The notes beneath the pieces are model-generated. The model saw only the letters and a program-made list of their open reading frames with translations, was not told the DNA's origin and did not search any database. A stretch of DNA of 17,559 nt from an uncultured Collinsella sp. GTDB lineage: Bacteria; Actinomycetota; Coriobacteriia; Coriobacteriales; Coriobacteriaceae. Below are positions 13,212 to 17,559 of this stretch, one piece after another. The stretch covers positions 1 to 17,559 of the forward strand of contig CABSBA010000011.1 of the NCBI GenBank assembly GCA_902475825.1, given 5' to 3'. The position numbers were made by a program, and so were the translations under genes. How positions within the stretch are numbered: the stretch's first letter is position 1; each line of letters begins with the position of its first letter.

Positions 13212-13988
13212 ATGAGGATCGATTCACGAAAACCGAAAGCCGCCGCCCTTTCCGCCGCTCTGGCCGTGGCACTTTTGGCGGGCGTCGGCGCAACTGATGC
13301 CCACGCGGCAACACTATCCGATACGGTCGGATCTACGCCGTCCGAGGCGACGCTGGTGCAGCCCGTCGACTACCGCGGTGACGGTTATGGCTCTATGCAG
13401 GAGTGGAACGCCTCGATGGGGGCGAAGCGCGATTCCCTGGAGATGCGCGCTCAAATCATTATGAATATGTATGGCGACTATGCCACCGATGACGAGCGCG
13501 CTGTGTTGCAGCGTTGCATCGACGGTGCGGGCAGCCTGTTGACGATGGGGGAGGTCGACGCCAAGTCGACCGAGCTCGATGAGCTCCGCTCCACGCTTGA
13601 GGATGCCAAGCGCGAGGCGCTCGAGGCTGCTGCAGCCGAAGCCGAGGCTGCCGAGGCCGCCCGGGCGTCATATGGCAACGCAAGCTACGTTCCGTCCTAT
13701 ACGGCAGCTGCGTATTACGCGAACGGCTCGGGCCTGACGCGCTCGAGCGGCGTCAATAACTATAACGGCCGCCGCGAGACTTATTACAGCAGCAACGTAC
13801 TCTACCATCACCGCACGGGCGAATGGACGCAGGATTCCGAGGGCTTTTGGCGCGATTCCGATGGCTACTACGTCGTGGCCGCGGGCGATAAGGCCCAAGG
13901 CTCCACGTTTACCGGCTCCAAGGGTGAGTGCAAGGTCTATGACTCCGGCTGCGCTGCCGGAACCACCGACTACTACACTGGCTGGTAA
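13212..13988 (+). CDS. Secreted protein with coiled-coil-like region and 3D/DPBB-type C-terminal domain
   Basis: This is a predicted exported protein of 258 residues. A signal peptide (charged MRIDSRKPK, hydrophobic ALSAALAVALLAGVG, cleavage after DAHA) covers residues 1-33. Residues 75-150 are helical and charged, running into an Ala/Glu-rich stretch (EAAAAEAEAAEAA) like the tethering helices of wall proteins. The C-terminus (DGYYVVAAGDKAQGS, then KVYDSGCAAGTTDYYTGW) resembles the small beta-barrel end domain of Gram-positive cell-wall proteins (3D/RlpA-like). The first part of that domain is irregular and catalytic residues cannot be assigned. The ATG at 13212 follows cggagg at 13195-13200. 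No NlpC or amidase domain is present. The domain call is from memory of related proteins, moderately sure. Confidence 0.8.
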   Translation: MRIDSRKPKAAALSAALAVALLAGVGATDAHAATLSDTVGSTPSEATLVQPVDYRGDGYGSMQEWNASMGAKRDSLEMRAQIIMNMYGDYATDDERAVLQRCIDGAGSLLTMGEVDAKSTELDELRSTLEDAKREALEAAAAEAEAAEAARASYGNASYVPSYTAAAYYANGSGLTRSSGVNNYNGRRETYYSSNVLYHHRTGEWTQDSEGFWRDSDGYYVVAAGDKAQGSTFTGSKGECKVYDSGCAAGTTDYYTGW

Positions 13989-14013
13989 TTATTCTGCATC
14001 ACGGATATTTGGC

Positions 14014-14061
14014 GGACGGGCGTCTTTACCGAGCTTTAGGGCAACGTAAGGACGCCCGTTC
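14014..14061 (+). terminator. Hairpin after the secreted-protein gene
   Basis: Arms ggacgggcgtctttac (14014-14029) and gtaaggacgcccgttc (14046-14061) pair over 16 positions with two wobble or mismatched pairs, around a 16-base loop. It starts 26 bases after the stop codon. There is no clear T-run, so it may act as a processing or stabilising structure or a weak terminator. Confidence 0.65.
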
Positions 14062-14174
14062 TATGCATGCGCTTGAGCTAACAGAGCGCTTACCGTGGCA
14101 GTACGCCGCGCATATGGGCGCGGGGCACACTAGTTCATGAGAAATAAGGTCTTTCTCGTGGAGGAAGTGGTCTT

Positions 14175-14381
14175 GTGAACGCTCGAGATATCGCCATTGC
14201 CGCCGTCGCATTGGTGCTTGGCTGCCTTGGTCCTACGGCCGCGCTCGTTGCGGGCATGCAGGGGTCTTGTGGGGCTGCCTCTATCGTGGTCAGTGCGTTG
14301 GTCGCGGCCGCACTGCTGGGAAGTGCGGGTGTAGTCCTTTGTCGCGACGATGAGGACCAGGCGTCGGAGTCGCAGCTCTAA
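14175..14381 (+). CDS. Small two-segment membrane protein, function unknown
   Basis: The 68-residue product has two hydrophobic segments (about residues 6-27, IAIAAVALVLGCLGPTAAL, and 35-56, SIVVSALVAAALLGSAGVVL) joined by a short Gly/Cys loop, then a polar tail CRDDEDQASESQL. It would span the membrane twice with both ends probably inside. The GTG at 14175 is supported by ggagga at 14160-14165, 9 bases before it. A terminator-like hairpin follows. I do not recognise the family. The ribosome binding site and membrane pattern make it a likely real gene. Confidence 0.65.
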   Translation: MNARDIAIAAVALVLGCLGPTAALVAGMQGSCGAASIVVSALVAAALLGSAGVVLCRDDEDQASESQL

Positions 14382-14418
14382 CCGTCGGGACATCGACTAC
14401 TGGTTATAGATGAAGATG

Positions 14419-14456
14419 AAAGCCGCCGTAAGGGGAGTGCTCCTTGTGGCGGCTTT
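14419..14456. terminator. Hairpin between small membrane protein and convergent reductase gene
   Basis: Arms aaagccgcc (14419-14427) and ggcggcttt (14448-14456) are perfectly complementary, and inner bases (aagggga with tcctt) can extend the stem. It lies between convergent genes and may stop transcription from both sides; the AAA/TTT ends give a short T-run on either strand. Confidence 0.7.
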
Positions 14457-14489
14457 GCTGTTGAGCCTGTTGACGTGGTGAGCCGGGCG

Positions 14490-15404
14490 CTACCAGCTTT
14501 TCTCGATATCGCGGATGCGCTGATAGAGCCAATCGTTTTGCGGCACTTGGATATCGTGTTTGACGGCCAGGCGGCAAATGGTGCCCGCGAACTCCTCGAC
14601 TTCGGTTTTTCGTTGCGCGATGCGGTCCTGCGCCATCGAGGGCATACCGGTGGGGTCGATTCCCTCAATGAGGTGCACCATCTGCGTCAGGTCTGCCTCG
14701 GTCAGCTCAATGCCCTCGGCGTTGGCGACCGCAAGCGTTTCGCGCATGGCAGAAACAAAGCAGCGACGCTGCTCGGAGCCCGGCTCCGTGGCGCTTCCGT
14801 AGGTCCCGCCGTAGGCCATGCACGTCTGGTTGATGCCGTCGTTGAGCATGAGTTTGGCCCACATGCGGTGCGCAACGTCGCTCTCGACGGTATGGGCGAT
14901 GCCGCAGCGCGTGTAGAGCTCGTCGATGGCGGTGACGGTTGCGAGCTCGGTGCCGGCCGCCGCGCCAAAGCGGATTTCGCCCGCATTGGTAAAGGTGAGC
15001 TCTCCGTTGAGGAACACGGCGTCCATGCCCTGGCAAATACCAAGAACGGTATGCTCCCAGCCAAAGCGCTCGGCAATCTTTTGCTCGCTCGTAATGCCGT
15101 TGCACAGCGAGGCGATGAGCGTATTGGGTCCCACGACGCGCTCCATAGTCTTGAGTGCTTGGTTGAGTCCAGTCGTCTTGACCGTGAGAATGACCAGATC
15201 GGCGGGCGTTGCCTCGCTGGCGCGGACGGACTTGAGCGCACAGGGCTTGCCATTGACGGTGAGCGCATCGCCCGCGTGACGCTCAAAACGGACGTCATCC
15301 ATAACGTATTCGACGGCGTCGTTGCCGAGTGCCTGGGCGATCATACTGCCGTAGAGTAGCCCGACGCCGCCCTTGCCGATAAAGGTGACCTTGTTGATCT
15401 GCAT
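14490..15404 (-). CDS. Ketopantoate reductase (2-dehydropantoate 2-reductase) family protein
   Basis: PanE/ApbA-family enzymes reduce 2-dehydropantoate to pantoate with NADPH in coenzyme A synthesis; paralogues act on other 2-oxo acids. The 304-residue protein has an N-terminal Rossmann motif FIGKGGVGLLYG (a variant of GxGxxG, with Lys at the second position), VKTTGLNQAL, the conserved LCNG (N102), and MWAKLMLNDGINQ with the catalytic lysine K184. The ATG at 15404 has ggggag upstream. Gene neighbours give no pantothenate context (no panB or panC), so the exact substrate is uncertain and I leave the symbol empty. It lies downstream of the cyclase fragment on the same strand, but after a terminator. 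Confidence 0.88.
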   Translation of the reverse strand: MQINKVTFIGKGGVGLLYGSMIAQALGNDAVEYVMDDVRFERHAGDALTVNGKPCALKSVRASEATPADLVILTVKTTGLNQALKTMERVVGPNTLIASLCNGITSEQKIAERFGWEHTVLGICQGMDAVFLNGELTFTNAGEIRFGAAAGTELATVTAIDELYTRCGIAHTVESDVAHRMWAKLMLNDGINQTCMAYGGTYGSATEPGSEQRRCFVSAMRETLAVANAEGIELTEADLTQMVHLIEGIDPTGMPSMAQDRIAQRKTEVEEFAGTICRLAVKHDIQVPQNDWLYQRIRDIEKSW

Positions 15405-15426
15405 GTGAATTATCTCCCCATATAAA

Positions 15427-15449
15427 AGGCGCCCGCGTAGGGGGCGCCT
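15427..15449 (-). terminator. Intrinsic terminator of the small cyclase-like gene
   Basis: Read on the minus strand, aggcgccc and gggcgcct form an 8-base perfect stem with a 7-base loop, followed by tttta. It is 73 bases past the stop of the cyclase-like small gene and just upstream of the reductase start, which must then use a promoter or read-through very close by. Confidence 0.75.
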
Positions 15450-15521
15450 GATGGATTGTATGCCGCCAGCGCACCTTGTGCATGCAGGGTGGCGATTTTT
15501 AAATGAATGGACGCGTGGAGC

Positions 15522-15716
15522 TTACGCTGCCGGGCAGACCGCGAAGACGCGCGCGGGGTATCCGACGCCATCGCGGGCCTTGGGGAGGGCGCAGAAGATG
15601 ACGGCGCCCGTGGCGGGAAGCTCGTCCAGATGGTCCATGACCTCAATCTGGTAACGGTCGACCGAGTGGATGTATTGCTCACCGGGATAAGGGTAGGCGT
15701 CCTCACGCGTGGTCAC
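15522..15716 (-). CDS. 64-residue protein resembling the C-terminus of cyclase-family (KynB-like) enzymes
   Basis: The end of this short protein (VMDHLDELPATGAVIFCALP, then a short link and GVGYPARVFAVCPAA) reads like the last 45 residues of cyclase-family proteins related to kynurenine formamidase. The catalytic HxGTHxDxPxH region and most of the fold are absent. It is not simply a degraded tail: the GTG at 15716 has a strong aaaggagg six bases upstream, the frame is clean, and an intrinsic terminator follows. Either an internal deletion fused the old start region (MTTREDAYPYPGEQ) to the tail, or it is a free-standing small protein. The family link is from motif memory and moderately sure; function unknown. 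Confidence 0.55.
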   Translation of the reverse strand: MTTREDAYPYPGEQYIHSVDRYQIEVMDHLDELPATGAVIFCALPKARDGVGYPARVFAVCPAA

Positions 15717-15878
15717 GCTCGCCTCCTTTCATCGGGCTTTTTGCTGATGTTAAAGCGGTGCCGTGACGGCTCGATTTCTGCTACGTTACGATACGTTCTC
15801 GATTACGATTCCACGATGTTTCGGCCGCGTGACCATTGTGTTTCGCCTTGCCGAGCGCTGATGGCGAAGGGAGGGTCC

Positions 15879-17066
15879 GTGCAGTACCGCGTTGACCCCA
15901 AAAGTGGTAACCAAATATCTGCTCTGGGTCTGGGCTGCATGAGGTTTCCCGGTGCGCCGGGACACCCGGATGCGAAGACAGCCGATGCCATCATTTCCCG
16001 TGCGGTGGAGCAGGGGATTAACTACCTGGACACGGCCTATCTCTATCCCGGCAACGAGGCTTGCGTGGGCGCTTCGCTTGAGCGCCTGGGCCTACGCGAC
16101 CAGGTTTTGCTCGCGACCAAGCTGCCGCATGCTTCGTGCAAATGCGCGGAGGATTTCGACCGCTTTTTTGACGAGCAACTGCACCGTTTGCGGACTGACC
16201 ATATCGACTACTACCTCATGCACAACATCACCTCGCCCGCGCAGTGGGAGCGCGTGGCAGCGTTGGGTATCGAGGACTGGATTGCGCACCAAAAGGCTGC
16301 GGGGCGTATTCGCCAGATAGGTTTTTCGTACCACGGCAGTGCGGCGGACTTCCTCACGATGCTTGACGCGTATGACTGGGACTTTTGCCAGATCCAGTAC
16401 AACTACGCTGGAGAGCGCTACCAAGCAGGAACGGCGGGACTCATGGCAGCTGCCGAGCGCGGGCTCGCGGTGTTTGTGATGGAACCGCTTTTGGGTGGAC
16501 GCCTGGCGGGCAAGCTGCCTCCGCGGGCCCGCGCCGTGCTCGATGACGTACGCGATCCGTATCTGAAGACGCCGGCTGCTTGGGGCCTTTCGTGGGTGTG
16601 GAACCATCCTCAAGTCACGATGCTGCTTTCGGGCATGACCGACACCGCGCAGGTGGACGAGAACGCGGCATTGGCGGATTGCGCACTGCCGGATTCGATG
16701 ACAACAGAGCAGCTCGATACCATCGCGCGTGTGCTGGGAGAGTTTGAGAAATCGAATCGCGTGCCCTGTACGGGGTGCGGCTACTGCATGCCGTGCCCCA
16801 AGGGCATCAATATTCCCGGCTGCTTTGGCGCCTACAACGCGAGCTACGCGCATAGTTGGTTTACGGGGCTGTCTCAATACTTTACGGCGAGCGCGGTGCG
16901 TACAGGCGAGCCCAAGCTGGTGAGCAATTGCGTCAAGTGCGGCAAATGCGCGCGTCACTGCCCGCAGCACATCGATATTCCCGAGCGTCTCGACGATGTG
17001 CGCCGACGTTTCCAGCCTTGCCCCGTAACGACCGCGCTTAAGGCCTTTTGCAAAACGCGCTCCTGA
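15879..17066 (+). CDS. Aldo/keto reductase with C-terminal two-[4Fe-4S] ferredoxin domain
   Basis: This is a predicted cytosolic oxidoreductase of 395 residues. The N-terminal barrel has the AKR tetrad: D51 and Y56 (YLDTAYLYPGNE), K81 (LATKLP) and H115 (YYLMHN). The C-terminal region carries two cluster motifs, CxxCxxCxxCP (C297, C300, C303, C306) and CxxCxxCxxxCP (C351, C354, C357, C361). This arrangement is frequent in anaerobes and suggests electron exchange with ferredoxin. The GTG at 15879 is chosen because of aagggaggg (15867-15875); an ATG at 15861 is a near alternative. The frame is open far upstream (to 15507) but that overlaps the cyclase-like gene in antisense and shows no homology. 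The substrate is unknown. Confidence 0.93.
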   Translation: MQYRVDPKSGNQISALGLGCMRFPGAPGHPDAKTADAIISRAVEQGINYLDTAYLYPGNEACVGASLERLGLRDQVLLATKLPHASCKCAEDFDRFFDEQLHRLRTDHIDYYLMHNITSPAQWERVAALGIEDWIAHQKAAGRIRQIGFSYHGSAADFLTMLDAYDWDFCQIQYNYAGERYQAGTAGLMAAAERGLAVFVMEPLLGGRLAGKLPPRARAVLDDVRDPYLKTPAAWGLSWVWNHPQVTMLLSGMTDTAQVDENAALADCALPDSMTTEQLDTIARVLGEFEKSNRVPCTGCGYCMPCPKGINIPGCFGAYNASYAHSWFTGLSQYFTASAVRTGEPKLVSNCVKCGKCARHCPQHIDIPERLDDVRRRFQPCPVTTALKAFCKTRS

Positions 17067-17067
17067 T

Positions 17068-17156
17068 GCCCCTTTTATAACTTGCGGTGGAATAGTTCCT
17101 GTTTGCGGCAGAATAGGGGCCAAACAGGAACTATTTCACCGCAACTGAAAGGGGGC
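17068..17156. repeat. Long inverted repeat after aldo/keto reductase, overlapping next gene's ribosome binding site
   Basis: Inner arms 17082-17105 and 17121-17144 match at 23 of 24 positions around a 15-base loop. Outer arms gccccttt (17068-17075) and aaaggggc-like (17148-17156) extend the stem after a short bulge. It starts two bases after the reductase stop and includes aaaggggg, the ribosome binding site of the next gene, in its right arm. It may terminate the upstream transcript and, if transcribed through, hide that ribosome binding site. Confidence 0.85.
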
Positions 17157-17160
17157 TGTC

Positions 17161-17559
17161 GTGGGCCATCGGGATTCATGTGATGATTTGCGTGAGGTTC
17201 GTTGGGGCGTTTTGGGCGCTGGGCGCATTTCGCATCGATTTGCATCGTCGCTCAAGGAGGTGGACGGGGCACGGCTTGTGGCTGCCGCCGGTCGCACTCC
17301 TTCGCATGTTGAGGAGTTTTGCAGGGCGTTTTCGATTGATGCCGCGCACAGTTATGCCACAGCTGACGATAACGGCGATGCGGCTTATGATGCGTTGATT
17401 GCCGACCCCGATGTCGACGTAATTTACTTGGCTCTTCCACATGGCATGCATGCGCATTGGGTCTGTCGGGCACTGCGCGCGGGAAAGGCCGTGCTGTGCG
17501 AAAAGCCGGCCGTTTTGAATGAAGAAGAGGCCCATGCGATCGCCTCCGCTTCCCGTGAG
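17161..17559 (+). CDS. Gfo/Idh/MocA family oxidoreductase, N-terminal part
   Basis: The frame from GTG 17161 stays open to the window edge, giving 133 residues of a gene cut at its 3' end. It reads VRWGVLGAGRISHRFASSL, a Rossmann GxGxxx motif for NAD(P), then VDVIYLALPHGMHAHW and AVLCEKPAVLNEEEA, the EKP family motif. It is thus a second Gfo/Idh enzyme, clearly different in sequence from the one at 8648-9754. The start is supported by aaaggggg five bases upstream. A tail of about 13 residues (GHRDSCDDLRE) precedes the Rossmann strand. The substrate is unknown and its partners lie outside the window. Confidence 0.9.
   Translation, partial: MGHRDSCDDLREVRWGVLGAGRISHRFASSLKEVDGARLVAAAGRTPSHVEEFCRAFSIDAAHSYATADDNGDAAYDALIADPDVDVIYLALPHGMHAHWVCRALRAGKAVLCEKPAVLNEEEAHAIASASRE

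Noticed and set aside
14475..15359. A 294-codon plus-strand frame
   Set aside because: It is the antisense of the ketopantoate-reductase-like gene, which has full family motifs on the minus strand.
15507..15878. N-terminal extension of the aldo/keto reductase frame
   Set aside because: The extra 124 codons show no homology, overlap the cyclase-like gene in antisense and lie upstream of a good ribosome binding site at 15867-15875.

Overview
The window looks like chromosomal DNA of a strictly anaerobic, high-GC Gram-positive bacterium of the Coriobacteriia, most likely a gut Collinsella or close relative. The evidence is the oxygen-sensitive class III ribonucleotide reductase (nrdD/nrdG), the ferredoxin-type aldo/keto reductase, GC-biased codons, Shine-Dalgarno-led genes with many GTG/TTG starts, and a secreted protein whose C-terminal domain recalls Coriobacterial cell-wall proteins. 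The genus is an inference, not a search result. I see no phage, transposase, CRISPR array, tRNA or rRNA.

Layout. Positions 1-2096 hold the end of nrdD and all of nrdG, separated by 425 bases with two long inverted repeats. Positions 2163-3833 are a folate/pterin operon: folE, an HD-domain hydrolase and folB. It converges on a minus-strand pair, a YgjP-type metalloprotease and an M19 dipeptidase (3840-5704). A plus-strand group follows: a SlyD-type FKBP, a UreE-like metallochaperone and a HAD phosphatase (5825-7715). Five minus-strand genes come next (11315 down to 7793): LysR regulator, RNase HI, Gfo/Idh oxidoreductase, acylphosphatase and a PerR-like Fur protein. Divergent from the LysR gene is metY (O-acetylhomoserine sulfhydrylase), with a well-formed promoter, a LysR-type site and a 17-codon leader ORF. 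Then come a secreted protein, a small membrane protein, a ketopantoate-reductase-like enzyme and a tiny cyclase-family fragment (both minus strand), an aldo/keto reductase with two [4Fe-4S] motifs, and the start of a second Gfo/Idh gene cut by the window edge.

The strongest observations are these. (1) A 24-base exact stretch of Illumina TruSeq adapter (11230-11253) is embedded in the LysR gene; it replaces eight residues of the DNA-binding helix, so this is an assembly artefact. (2) A short leader ORF with a strong ribosome binding site and two Cys codons precedes metY, inside mutually exclusive hairpins, suggesting sulfur-responsive attenuation. (3) The HD hydrolase between folE and folB is a candidate for the often-missing dihydroneopterin triphosphate dephosphorylation step. 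(4) A SlyD-type prolyl isomerase is translationally coupled to a UreE-like nickel chaperone with no urease gene in view. (5) Several long inverted repeats sit at gene ends, one of them containing the ribosome binding site of the next gene.
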